Positions 6,840 to 14,470 of a stretch of DNA of 19,005 nucleotides are shown here, in pieces. A program made the position numbers and the translations under genes. This DNA is from JABCPE02 sp963530895. Lineage in GTDB: Bacteria > Bacteroidota > Bacteroidia > Flavobacteriales > Weeksellaceae. Where the stretch lies: positions 1-19,005 of the forward strand of contig CAUSFO010000031.1 in the NCBI GenBank assembly GCA_963530895.1. Reading direction: 5' to 3'. Positions within the stretch are counted from its first letter, which is position 1. Every line of letters starts with the position of its first letter. The notes below the pieces were generated by a model, which worked only from the letters and a program-made list of their open reading frames with translations, did not search any database and was not told the DNA's origin.

Positions 6840-7949
6840 TTACTTAACATTAGGAACGATAAAGGTGTATTCTTTATCTATTGTAACATCGTTAGCATCT
6901 TGTAATTTTACTTTTGCAACTAGATTTCTTCCATCCATAATAGCAGAAGTAAGAATAAATCTAGGCTGTGTCAAATAAATATCAATATAGCCAACACTCT
7001 GTCCTGAAATAGTCCTATATAAAGAACTTTGACCATCTATAGACAGTGTTACACTAGGTTTTGATATTAGAGATATAGAAATAAGTTTATGCCAATTATT
7101 ATCAAAGAAACCTTTTAAATGTTGAGTCAAATCCGTTTTACTAGGATTTGAGTCCATTACATTTTTTACTTTACTTCTAAAATCAAAATTGTGCCCAATT
7201 GCCAAATCATCAGCAAGGTTTTTCAGTGTTTTGAAACCTTCTACATTTTTATGAATTTCAAAAGTGTTTTTAGAACTATCCAATATTTTCTTATCGGTGA
7301 TTTTTATGCTTAGACTTAGGGAGTTGTTGTTATCGCTTTTATCCTTTGAATCGGCAACATAATCTATTTGATATCTTTGACTATCGTAGCTGAATAGACT
7401 TCCTATTCCTATCGGTAAGGATTCGTAGATACCACGCATGTATTTAGAGGATACATAGCTGTTGTCAGTGGTAAATTGTTTGTTGTAAAAATCTCTAGCA
7501 TCAAATTTTAATGTACTTTTTGTAGAACTTTTGATGCCTTTATACATAGTGTAGAAAGAGATATATTGTTTATCGTATGTAATATCTTCGATAGTCAAAT
7601 AACTCAAATTATCATCTTTCAGAGTGTAGTATTTTTGGTCAGTTGTAAGGGTTGTGAATTTCACAGAATTTTTTAGTGCTGCACTTACATTAGCAGGATT
7701 GTTGTAAAGGTCTGCAATGTCAATAGCGCTTATATAGTCCACACCAGTTTTCCATTCTTGTGCATATGTTCTTCTTCCTATTTGCTCATCACTAGGCTTT
7801 TCATTGGTAGGTGTAGAAGGCGTTGTAGGGTTGGATGGTTGTGTATTTCCAGGTGTATTAGGATTGATTACATCTTCATCTCTGCTACCACCACAATTGG
7901 TTAATAATGCTCCTGCTATCAATAGGAATGGGATTAATCTTCTATTCAT
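6840..7949 (-). CDS. Predicted surface-exposed lipoprotein of unknown function
   Basis: A 369-residue lipoprotein I cannot assign to a family. Starting at ATG 7947-7949 it has a type II signal peptide, MNRRLIPFLLIAGALLTNC, with Cys19 as lipidation site. The next residues, GGSRDED, resemble the acidic lipoprotein export signal that sends flavobacterial lipoproteins to the outer face of the outer membrane. A low-complexity Pro/Thr/Asn/Ser linker follows (about 29-56). The rest is a Lys/Ser/Asp-rich soluble domain with many alternating hydrophobic residues, ending EYTFIVPNVK, suggesting beta structure. An earlier in-frame TTG at 7970 is unlikely because the promoter core lies over it. It is monocistronic, divergent from lpxK, and ends at the shared terminator. 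Confidence 0.8.
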   Translation of the reverse strand: MNRRLIPFLLIAGALLTNCGGSRDEDVINPNTPGNTQPSNPTTPSTPTNEKPSDEQIGRRTYAQEWKTGVDYISAIDIADLYNNPANVSAALKNSVKFTTLTTDQKYYTLKDDNLSYLTIEDITYDKQYISFYTMYKGIKSSTKSTLKFDARDFYNKQFTTDNSYVSSKYMRGIYESLPIGIGSLFSYDSQRYQIDYVADSKDKSDNNNSLSLSIKITDKKILDSSKNTFEIHKNVEGFKTLKNLADDLAIGHNFDFRSKVKNVMDSNPSKTDLTQHLKGFFDNNWHKLISISLISKPSVTLSIDGQSSLYRTISGQSVGYIDIYLTQPRFILTSAIMDGRNLVAKVKLQDANDVTIDKEYTFIVPNVK

Positions 7950-7967
7950 ATTTAAAATAATTTGGCG

Positions 7968-7975
7968 CAAAAGTA
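7968..7975 (-). promoter_or_regulatory. Putative -7 element of the lipoprotein gene
   Basis: TACTTTTG on the minus strand matches TAnnTTTG and ends 18 nt before the ATG at 7949, identical in sequence and spacing to the permease element at 1748-1755. No clear -33 TTG is present. Confidence 0.4.
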
Positions 7976-8016
7976 TGAAAAATTGGCGATAGTTAATAAA
8001 TGATAGAAAAAATCCT

Positions 8017-8024
8017 TATTTTTG
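8017..8024 (+). promoter_or_regulatory. Putative -7 element of lpxK, possibly giving a leaderless mRNA
   Basis: TATTTTTG matches TAnnTTTG but ends only 6 nt before the lpxK ATG at 8031, so transcription would start at or next to the start codon. No -33 TTG lies at a good distance. Confidence 0.4.
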
Positions 8025-8030
8025 CTCCCT

Positions 8031-9077
8031 ATGAAGAGATGGTACTTTTATCCCTTTTCACTAATCTACGACTTGATAACCACTTGTAGAAATTGGCTTT
8101 ATGACAAGGGACTTTTTAAGTCTACTAAGTTTCAGACGCCTATCATCGGAGTGGGAAATTTGTCTGTGGGCGGCTCTGGGAAATCTCCCATGGTGATGCA
8201 TCTCATGGGACTTCTTTTGGATGATTACGAGGCAGGTGTGCTCTCTCGTGGGTATGGAAGGAAGACCCAAGGCTACTATATGGTAAATTATGATAGTAAT
8301 TTTCGTATGGTGGGCGATGAGGCTATGCAGCTTTTCCAAAGATTTAAAAACCGAATAGCCATAGGAGTCTGCGAAAATAGAGTAGTGGGAGCGGAGCGGC
8401 TGATAGAGGAGGCTGGCCTGCAAGCGTTGGTCTTGGATGACAGCTATCAGCATCGTGCCATTCAGGCAGGGTTTAATATTTTATTGACCGATTATAGTGA
8501 CCCGTATTTCTCTGATTATCTGCTTCCTGCGGGAAGTCTTCGTGAGTCCAGAGCGGGAGCAGACAGGGCGGATATCATCATGGTTACCAAATGTCCCAAA
8601 GACCTTACCGAGGAGAAAAAATTCTATTTTATTTCTAAAATTAAGCCTAAAAAACATCAAAAAGTATTTTTCTCGTCCATTGATTATGATGAAGAAATCA
8701 CTTCCACAAAAGTGAAAATGCCCGTAAAAATGCTGGATCAATACGAGGTTCTACTGATAACAGGCATCGCCAATCCTTCTCAGCTGATAAAAGAAGTTTC
8801 AAGATACGCGGATAAAATCAAGCACTTGAGGTTTAGAGATCATTATTCCTTTAAAAAAGAAGATATAGACAAAATGCTCCAAGAGTATAAAAAACTCGGC
8901 GAGAAAAAACTAATCCTTACCACGGAAAAAGACTATGTAAGGCTGATGGATTTTGAGGAATTAACCGACAAATTGTTCTACTGGCCTATCAATGTACAGA
9001 TAAATAATAAAGAAGAGTTTAATCAGATAATATTAAATTATGTTAGAGAAAATCAAGGAAACCGCGAGTTTTATTAA
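8031..9077 (+). CDS. lpxK: Tetraacyldisaccharide 4'-kinase LpxK
   Basis: A 348-residue enzyme that phosphorylates the 4' position of the lipid A disaccharide precursor to make lipid IVA, at the inner face of the inner membrane. An N-terminal hydrophobic helix (MKRWYFYPFSLIYDLITTCR) is followed by the P-loop VGNLSVGGSGKSP (41-53, Lys51 and Ser52), LSRGYGR (71-77), LVLDDSYQHR (133-142, with the conserved Asp/His residues), LLPAGSLRES (164-173), and LILTTEKDYVRL near the C terminus. The open frame begins at a TTG at 8022 inside the promoter core; ATG 8031 fits the family. Its last 38 nt overlap the next gene, so the two are co-transcribed and probably translationally coupled. Confidence 0.95.
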   Translation: MKRWYFYPFSLIYDLITTCRNWLYDKGLFKSTKFQTPIIGVGNLSVGGSGKSPMVMHLMGLLLDDYEAGVLSRGYGRKTQGYYMVNYDSNFRMVGDEAMQLFQRFKNRIAIGVCENRVVGAERLIEEAGLQALVLDDSYQHRAIQAGFNILLTDYSDPYFSDYLLPAGSLRESRAGADRADIIMVTKCPKDLTEEKKFYFISKIKPKKHQKVFFSSIDYDEEITSTKVKMPVKMLDQYEVLLITGIANPSQLIKEVSRYADKIKHLRFRDHYSFKKEDIDKMLQEYKKLGEKKLILTTEKDYVRLMDFEELTDKLFYWPINVQINNKEEFNQIILNYVRENQGNREFY

Positions 9078-9852
9078 AGAAGTTATTAAGGACACGCCAG
9101 ATTTTGCCATCGTTTTGGGTTCAGGTTTAGGAAAACTAAAAGACGAGGTGGAGCCTATCCATGTTTTTGAGTATAAGGATATTCCTAATTTTCCACAGAC
9201 TACGGTAGTGGGGCACGGCGGGAAACTAATCTACGGAATACTGGAAGGCAAAAAAGTGCTGATGATGAGTGGTAGATTCCACTACTACGAAGGGCACACT
9301 ATGGACAAGGTGACTTTTCCTTTCCGTGTTTTCCATCTTTTGGGGATTAAAAATTTAATTCTTTCTAATGCTTCTGGAGGAGTAAATCCTAACTTCCGAG
9401 TGGCAGATATCATGATAGTGAAAGACCATATCAACATGATGCCAGAGCATCCGCTTCGTGGGAAGAATATAGATGAATTAGGGCCGAGATTCGTGGATAT
9501 GTCTGAGCCGTATAACAGAAAAATGATAGAAGTAGCGGAGCAGGTAGCGGAGCGAAACAGCATAAAAGTTCACAAAGGAGTATATGTAGCATTACAAGGG
9601 CCTACTTTTGAGACGCCAGCGGAGTATGGATTGGTTCGTTACATCGGTGGAGATGCTGTAGGAATGAGCACCGTGCCAGAAGTTATTGTGGCTAAACATA
9701 TGGGAATGGACTGTTTCTGTATTTCCATTATCACTGATTTGGGTGGGCCAGAGATTGCCTTTGCGGTTTCACACGAAGAGGTGCTGAAAGCAGCTGATAC
9801 AGCGATGCCGAGCGTTATTAAAATCGTGAAAGGATTGGTAAAAGAATACTAA
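9040..9852 (+). CDS. punA: Purine nucleoside phosphorylase, trimeric PNP/MTAP family
   Basis: A 270-residue phosphorylase of the PNP/MTAP family that splits purine nucleosides with phosphate for purine salvage. Motifs in order: phosphate loop VLGSGLGKL (25-33, Ser28), VVGHGGKL, SGRFHYYEGH (77-86), SNASGGVNPNF, base-binding Glu191 in GPTFETPAEY, VGMSTVPEVIVAKH, and ITDLGG with Asp233, then SHEEVL with the conserved His. Human PNP has Asn (Asn243) where Asp233 sits, and MTAP has Asp, so 6-aminopurine substrates may be accepted. The gene overlaps the 3' end of lpxK by 38 nt, an arrangement I believe is common in Flavobacteriia, and ends at a strong terminator. Confidence 0.93.
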   Translation: MLEKIKETASFIKEVIKDTPDFAIVLGSGLGKLKDEVEPIHVFEYKDIPNFPQTTVVGHGGKLIYGILEGKKVLMMSGRFHYYEGHTMDKVTFPFRVFHLLGIKNLILSNASGGVNPNFRVADIMIVKDHINMMPEHPLRGKNIDELGPRFVDMSEPYNRKMIEVAEQVAERNSIKVHKGVYVALQGPTFETPAEYGLVRYIGGDAVGMSTVPEVIVAKHMGMDCFCISIITDLGGPEIAFAVSHEEVLKAADTAMPSVIKIVKGLVKEY

Positions 9853-9900
9853 AATTTAGTTCAAATTTCTTTTAACCAAAAGGATATAACACATAAAAGC

Positions 9901-9931
9901 AAAACCAATGCAATAAAGCATTGGTTTTTTT
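9901..9931 (+). terminator. Rho-independent terminator after lpxK-punA
   Basis: AAAACCAATGC (9901-9911) pairs perfectly with GCATTGGTTTT (9918-9928) around an AATAAA loop, followed by T residues. It closes the lpxK-punA transcript. Confidence 0.9.
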
Positions 9932-9981
9932 GTTTGGCTGAAATTTTTATCAAAATCCTAATAAATATCAGTAGTACAGCT

Positions 9982-10013
9982 TTGGTTTTTATTTTTATTG
10001 GTTCGTAAATTTG
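9982..10013 (+). promoter_or_regulatory. Promoter of the lipocalin-like lipoprotein gene (TTG-N21-TAAATTTG)
   Basis: TTG 9982-9984 and TAAATTTG 10006-10013 match the Bacteroidetes consensus with a 21-nt spacer. It lies just after the previous terminator and leaves a leader of about 85 nt before the ATG at 10105, longer than the other leaders in this window. Confidence 0.6.
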
Positions 10014-10104
10014 TAGTGGAAAAAGGATAACTAACAAACAGATTTTAACTATTTATTAACCGTTTCCAATGTTTAGACAGAGGAAACATAAAATTCAAAA
10101 AATT

Positions 10105-10572
10105 ATGAAAAAAAGCAATTTATTTAGAGGAATGTTTCCTATCCTTGCGGTAGGAGTGATGGCTTTAGCAGGAACTTCACTTACTTCATGCAGCAGAAGT
10201 AGCGATGATGAGCAAGTAGTGCCACAGAAACCATCAGTTTCTGTTCAGGATGTTGTAGGAACATGGAAACTTACAAAATATGAGCAAAAAGATACTGATG
10301 GAGTCTATAAAACAGGAGCAGTTACTGCACTTTATAAAGTTTATACAGCAGATGGTACATATAAAAATTATCATGTTGCGGCTCCTAATGATCCAACAAC
10401 TTTTGTAGGAGATGAAGGAAAATTTGAGCTAAAAGATGGTAAGATTTTTAATATTAGTAAAAATGCAGGTCCAGGTGACCCAGTTTTCAGTTTTAAGATT
10501 GAGGTTAATGGAAATACAATGATACAGACCAAAACAGATGACTCTGCAAGATACACTTTCACCAAACAATAA
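10105..10572 (+). CDS. Lipocalin-like lipoprotein, predicted surface-exposed
   Basis: A 155-residue lipoprotein. The signal peptide MKKSNLFRGMFPILAVGVMA continues LAGTSLTSC, with Cys29 lipidated. The residues after it, SRSSDDE, fit the flavobacterial surface lipoprotein export signal. The mature domain begins SVQDVVGTWKLTKYEQ, the GxW motif (Gly52, Trp54) that opens lipocalin-fold domains in Bacteroidetes, followed by alternating strands (TYKNYH, GKFELKDGKIF, TMIQTKTDDSARYTFTKQ). Ligand unknown. The frame is open from an ATG at 10069, but ATG 10105 gives a normal signal peptide. It is a single-gene unit with its own promoter and terminator. Confidence 0.82.
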   Translation: MKKSNLFRGMFPILAVGVMALAGTSLTSCSRSSDDEQVVPQKPSVSVQDVVGTWKLTKYEQKDTDGVYKTGAVTALYKVYTADGTYKNYHVAAPNDPTTFVGDEGKFELKDGKIFNISKNAGPGDPVFSFKIEVNGNTMIQTKTDDSARYTFTKQ

Positions 10573-10592
10573 TCCACTAAAACTAAAACAAC

Positions 10593-10626
10593 AAACCAGC
10601 GAATATCATCGATATTCGCTGGTTTT
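10593..10626 (+). terminator. Rho-independent terminator of the lipocalin-like gene
   Basis: AAACCAGCGAATATC (10593-10607) and GATATTCGCTGGTTT (10611-10625) form a perfect 15-bp stem with a 3-nt loop and a short T-rich tail. Confidence 0.88.
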
Positions 10627-10680
10627 AATTTACTATCAATTTTTTTGACAGCAAAAGTAAATATTTTCATTAAAAATCAC

Positions 10681-10688
10681 CATTTTTG
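10681..10688 (+). promoter_or_regulatory. Possible -7 element of prfC
   Basis: CATTTTTG differs from TAnnTTTG at one conserved base and ends 20 nt before the prfC ATG, in the spacing range seen for other genes here. No -33 TTG at a good distance. Confidence 0.25.
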
Positions 10689-10708
10689 CAGATATTTTAA
10701 AAATAGAT

Positions 10709-12301
10709 ATGTCAGACTTAATTCAAGAAATACAGAAAAGAAAAACTTTTGGGATTATTTCCCACCCAGATGCTGGGAAAACCACTCTTACCGAGAAACT
10801 CCTTCTCTTCGGAGGGGCTATTCAGGAGGCTGGAGCGGTAAAATCTAATAAAATAAAGAAAGGTGCAACTTCTGACTTTATGGAAATAGAGCGCCAGAGA
10901 GGGATTTCTGTAGCGACTTCCGTTTTGGCTTTTAACTATAAAGGGCATAAAATCAACATCCTTGATACTCCTGGGCATAAGGATTTTGCGGAAGATACCT
11001 ACCGAACGCTTACTGCCGTGGACTCTGTAATCGTGGTGATAGATGTCGCAAAAGGGGTGGAGGAGCAGACCGAAAAACTCGTGCAGGTATGCCGTATGAG
11101 AAACATCCCGATGATAGTTTTCATCAATAAACTGGACAGAGAGGGGAAAGATGCCTTTGACCTGCTGGATGAAGTGGAGCAGAAACTTGGGCTTTCTGTG
11201 GTTCCACTTTCGCTGCCTATCGGTATGGGGGCTGATTTTCAGGGGATTTATAACATCTGGGAGAATAATATCCAGTTGTTTTTAGAAGAAAAGAAACAAA
11301 AAGTAGGTGAGAGCATTACCTTTAATGATATTAACGATGCTGCGATAGACGAAGCCGTAGGTGAAAAGGCAGCCAATACTCTGAGAGATGAGCTGGAGCT
11401 GGTGGAATCGGTTTATCCTAAATTCAGCAGGGAAGATTACATGGCAGGAACGCAGCAGCCTGTGTTCTTTGGTTCGGCGCTGAATAATTTTGGGGTGAGG
11501 GAACTGCTGGATGCTTTCATTGACATTGCTCCAAATCCTCAGCCAAAACAGGCAGACAGCAGAATCGTGAAGCCAGAGGAACAAAATTTCACAGGTTTTG
11601 TGTTTAAAATTCATGCCAATATGGATCCTAAACACCGCGACAGGCTTGCCTTTGTGAAAATCGTTTCTGGTGTGTTCAAAAGAAACGAAAACTACCTGCT
11701 CGTAAGGGAAGGCAAGAAAATGAAATTCTCTTCTCCGAATGCTTTCTTTGCCGATAAAAAGGAAGTAGTAGATGAGTCTTTCCCTGGGGATATTGTCGGG
11801 CTGCATGATACGGGTAATTTCCGTATCGGGGACACGCTCACGGCTGGGGAAAAGCTGAACTTTAAAGGAATTCCGAGTTTCTCTCCTGAGCATTTCCGTT
11901 TTATTAACAATGATGACCCGCTAAAAGCGAAACAACTTGCAAAAGGTATAGACCAGCTGATGGACGAGGGTGTAGCACAGCTTTTCACACTGGAGATGAA
12001 CGGAAGAAAGATTATCGGAACGGTGGGAGCGCTGCAATACGAAGTTATCCAATACAGACTGGAGCACGAGTATGGCGCAAAATGCACCTACGAGCCGATT
12101 TCTATTCATAAGGCGTGCTGGGTAGAGGCTGATGAAAAATCCGAAGAGTTCAAAGAATTTGCAAGGCTGAAACAGCGCTTTTTAGCGAGAGATAAATATA
12201 ATCAACTGGTATTTTTAGCAGATTCAGCATTCACTATCACGATGACACAGGAGAAATTCCCAAATGTGAAACTCCATTTCATTAGTGAATTTAATGATTA
12301 A
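10709..12301 (+). CDS. prfC: Peptide chain release factor 3 (RF3)
   Basis: A 530-residue translational GTPase that removes RF1/RF2 from the ribosome after peptide release. The G domain has G1 ISHPDAGKTTLTEKLL (Asp21-Thr25), the switch I region ERQRGISVATSV (61-72), G3 DTPGHKDF (86-93) and G4 NKLDREG (140-146). RF3-specific features include VKSNKIKKGATSDFMEIE after G1, domain II around FKIHANMDPKHRDRLAFVKI, and the C-terminal domain with GAKCTYEPISIHKACWV. The length matches E. coli RF3 (529). It lies 83 nt after the previous terminator and is followed 6 nt later by a small membrane-protein gene, likely on the same mRNA. Confidence 0.96.
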   Translation: MSDLIQEIQKRKTFGIISHPDAGKTTLTEKLLLFGGAIQEAGAVKSNKIKKGATSDFMEIERQRGISVATSVLAFNYKGHKINILDTPGHKDFAEDTYRTLTAVDSVIVVIDVAKGVEEQTEKLVQVCRMRNIPMIVFINKLDREGKDAFDLLDEVEQKLGLSVVPLSLPIGMGADFQGIYNIWENNIQLFLEEKKQKVGESITFNDINDAAIDEAVGEKAANTLRDELELVESVYPKFSREDYMAGTQQPVFFGSALNNFGVRELLDAFIDIAPNPQPKQADSRIVKPEEQNFTGFVFKIHANMDPKHRDRLAFVKIVSGVFKRNENYLLVREGKKMKFSSPNAFFADKKEVVDESFPGDIVGLHDTGNFRIGDTLTAGEKLNFKGIPSFSPEHFRFINNDDPLKAKQLAKGIDQLMDEGVAQLFTLEMNGRKIIGTVGALQYEVIQYRLEHEYGAKCTYEPISIHKACWVEADEKSEEFKEFARLKQRFLARDKYNQLVFLADSAFTITMTQEKFPNVKLHFISEFND

Positions 12302-12307
12302 AGAACA

Positions 12308-12589
12308 ATGATTAAACGAACCATCATACATTTGCTTCTTCGTATTTTGCTAGTTCCCGCTGTTCCGTTTTTTACAACGATTTATATGTTTCACGGGTTA
12401 GAAAATGACAGGCACGGGATTAAATTGATGGTTGTTATATTTGTAACTATCTTGTTCACTATTTTGTATTTATTCATAGAGAGCATAGTGTTCTTTATTA
12501 GAGATGATTATAAGTCGTTTAAGTTAAATGTTATATTGTTTATAATCATTGCATTGGCATTATTGTATTGCTATTGTTTTGTTTTATGA
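12308..12589 (+). CDS. Small three-helix membrane protein, unknown function
   Basis: A 93-residue hydrophobic protein with three likely membrane helices (about 6-28, 39-64, 72-92) joined by the charged loops HGLENDRHGIK and RDDYKSFK. I recognise no family. It starts 6 nt after the prfC stop, so it probably shares the prfC transcript, and it is followed by the bidirectional terminator at 12649-12679. Codon use is AT-rich, more so than prfC. Being a real gene is supported by its position, ATG start and coherent helix pattern, but not by homology I can name. Confidence 0.6.
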   Translation: MIKRTIIHLLLRILLVPAVPFFTTIYMFHGLENDRHGIKLMVVIFVTILFTILYLFIESIVFFIRDDYKSFKLNVILFIIIALALLYCYCFVL

Positions 12590-12648
12590 AAAACATTTAG
12601 AAAAATTAATAAAGTTTTACATTAATGAAAATCAATAAAATAACAATA

Positions 12649-12679
12649 AAAAAACTCCCTTCATATGAGGGAGTTTTTT
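12649..12679. terminator. Bidirectional rho-independent terminator
   Basis: AAAAAACTCCCT (12649-12660) pairs with AGGGAGTTTTTT (12668-12679) around a 7-nt loop, with T-rich tails on both strands. It separates the prfC unit (+) from the convergent DUF4139 gene (-). Confidence 0.88.
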
Positions 12680-12683
12680 GTTT

Positions 12684-14351
12684 TTATAATCCGCTTACGA
12701 TGTAGTCTTTCGGGTAGCGGACTTTGTAGCTTACCCTTAGTTTCTTGGTTTCGGAAGGAGAGAGTTTTATGTTCCATGTAAGGAAACCTTTTTCGTCATC
12801 CTTCGCGGCACCGCTTTTGTCCAGCACTTCTATTTTTACGGCTTCATTGTTGCTCAGCGGGAAACGGTCTTTGACTTCCATGCTGATTTGTTCTTTCTTG
12901 TTGTTTTTGATGATTAAATCATATGTAACCACCTTTTCACGGTAAGAAGAGAGGAATTTCTCGCCGGATTTATCTTGGACATCTTCTCTTCTGATGCTGA
13001 TTTTCGGGTCGTTGCCCAGCGTGATGTTCATCTCATTGTTGGTTTGGTCTGGGCTGACGCGTGTCTCACCGATATACATGTTCTCAAAGATGACACTCGC
13101 AGGCGCAGAAACCAAATGATACTTGCTGAAATCCTTTACCTTCGCTAAAAGATAAGCTTCTCTCCTGTAATTAGGCGCAGTGAAGTATTGATAATCGGCA
13201 GGGATTTTCTGCTGATAAAGACTGATGAGGTGGTCTTCGTTATTGGACAAGATATCGTAAGGAATGTCTATATCATAGCTGGTATTTAGCTCATTTGCAT
13301 TGACATTAAACCCAGCGTAGCCTACAGCTACACCTTCGACACGACCTTCTAAAGCATTGGATTGAAAATCATCATACTTTTCTGCATTTACACTTCCCAT
13401 TCCTCTGATTCTTATGGCAGCAGATTTGTCGGCAATTTTTTCTTCCCTTAGGATTTCTCTTTCTTTCGGGCTTTGTGCATAGATGAACCAAGGGCTTACC
13501 GTAGGAGCATAATTGTTTCTGGAAGAATTTCCATTGATAAGGGTAAGTTTTACGCCTTTCCAGTCTAGTCCTGTATTTTGTTTTACAATCGCCTTGAAGG
13601 TTACATCCAGCGGAGCAGAGATTTTCTCAGCCTTTATCTCGTAGTAAGGTTTCCAAGAAACATTGTCTGTAAGATAGTTGATATTCAGTTTGATATTTCC
13701 AGCCGTAGGAGACATTAGTTTTAGGACGATTACGCCATCTGCAAACTCTTCTGCTTCTTTCTGTTCTTTGGTTTTTAGGCTGCTTTTCAGTCGGGAAAGT
13801 TTTTTACTGAGGTCATCGCCTTTCGTTTTGAGGGAAACGAGTTTGTTTTCCAGCTCTATTCTCTTGTTGGTGTAGAACTCGGTCAGCTGTGTCAGCTGTG
13901 CAACATTGGAGGAGTTGCTTCCCACCAGCACAGTTTGGTTTTTATCCAAAAGTTCTACAGCTTTCTTGTTGGCATCCAGCTCTATTCGGTTTTTAGAGAT
14001 GAGGTTTTCCACGATTTTGATGCTGTCATTCACTTTTTTAATTTGTGGATTGGTAGTATCCATTTTAAAATCTGTGGAATAATCATTGGTAAACTGCGAG
14101 GAAAGAATAGAAATGTTCTTGCTGTTTACGCCGATTTGGATGGTTTTTTCGTTAATCTCCTCCGAAATGTTGCCAATCACTATTTCGGAAATTCCCGAAG
14201 GAACACTGAAACTTACTGTGTTTTGCAGTTCTGCGGAGTTTCTGTACACTTTCACGGCAGTTACTTTTGCCTTTGTGTAAATGGGTTTTTGTGCGAAAAA
14301 TAAATTTGCTGAAAGCAAAAATAGAAGCGCAAATAAAGAATGTCTTTTCAT
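12684..14351 (-). CDS. Exported DUF4140/DUF4139 protein (mucoidy inhibitor MuiA-like) with a plug-like insert
   Basis: A 555-residue secreted protein. The signal peptide MKRHSLFALLFLLSANLFFA ends at about residue 20. DUF4140 follows (about 27-125, starting KVTAVKVYRNSAEL), then a charged coiled-coil stretch (about 100-205), then DUF4139 (about 215-555) with YLTDNVSWKPYYEIK and LDWKGVKLTLINGN in its first half. Between the two halves of DUF4139, about residues 290-355, sits a segment containing IRIRGMGSVN (313-322) and NALEGRVEGVAVGYAG (332-347), which resembles signature stretches of SusC-type TonB receptor plugs. The protein ends SYKVRYPKDYIVSGL, without a membrane anchor. The family's biochemical role is not established. 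It is a single-gene unit; I see no good TAnnTTTG upstream. Confidence 0.85.
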   Translation of the reverse strand: MKRHSLFALLFLLSANLFFAQKPIYTKAKVTAVKVYRNSAELQNTVSFSVPSGISEIVIGNISEEINEKTIQIGVNSKNISILSSQFTNDYSTDFKMDTTNPQIKKVNDSIKIVENLISKNRIELDANKKAVELLDKNQTVLVGSNSSNVAQLTQLTEFYTNKRIELENKLVSLKTKGDDLSKKLSRLKSSLKTKEQKEAEEFADGVIVLKLMSPTAGNIKLNINYLTDNVSWKPYYEIKAEKISAPLDVTFKAIVKQNTGLDWKGVKLTLINGNSSRNNYAPTVSPWFIYAQSPKEREILREEKIADKSAAIRIRGMGSVNAEKYDDFQSNALEGRVEGVAVGYAGFNVNANELNTSYDIDIPYDILSNNEDHLISLYQQKIPADYQYFTAPNYRREAYLLAKVKDFSKYHLVSAPASVIFENMYIGETRVSPDQTNNEMNITLGNDPKISIRREDVQDKSGEKFLSSYREKVVTYDLIIKNNKKEQISMEVKDRFPLSNNEAVKIEVLDKSGAAKDDEKGFLTWNIKLSPSETKKLRVSYKVRYPKDYIVSGL

Positions 14352-14420
14352 AATTAAATAAATTTGTTGATGCTAATTTAAGAAAAAAATAATTCACAAA
14401 GTCCGTATTCTCAAATAATT

Positions 14421-14452
14421 TTGGGAGTTTTGGTTTTTAAAATGTATTTTTG
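14421..14452 (+). promoter_or_regulatory. Promoter of the RsmB-like gene (TTG-N21-TATTTTTG)
   Basis: TTG 14421-14423 and TATTTTTG 14445-14452 match the Bacteroidetes consensus with a 21-nt spacer. The core ends 18 nt before the ATG at 14471, giving a very short leader. Confidence 0.6.
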
Positions 14453-14470
14453 TCCGAAATTTATACAAAC

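Noticed and set aside
10652..10659. TACTTTTG on the minus strand between the lipocalin-like gene and prfC
   Set aside because: No minus-strand gene follows, no -33 TTG is present, and transcription would meet the hairpin at 10593-10626 at once; probably a chance match.
10645..10848. 67-codon frame overlapping the prfC start
   Set aside because: It overlaps the conserved RF3 P-loop codons in another frame and has no recognisable content.
11282..11893. 203-codon open frame antisense to prfC
   Set aside because: It mirrors the strongly conserved RF3 coding region, and its translation shows no domain, signal or initiation context.
13882..13899. Tandem nine-base repeat GTCAGCTGT
   Set aside because: It encodes a repeated Gln-Leu-Thr in the coiled-coil stretch; only two copies, explained by the protein sequence.
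13935..14303. 122-codon open frame antisense to the DUF4139 gene
   Set aside because: It is a by-product of codon use in the coiled-coil region of the real gene; the translation is not protein-like.
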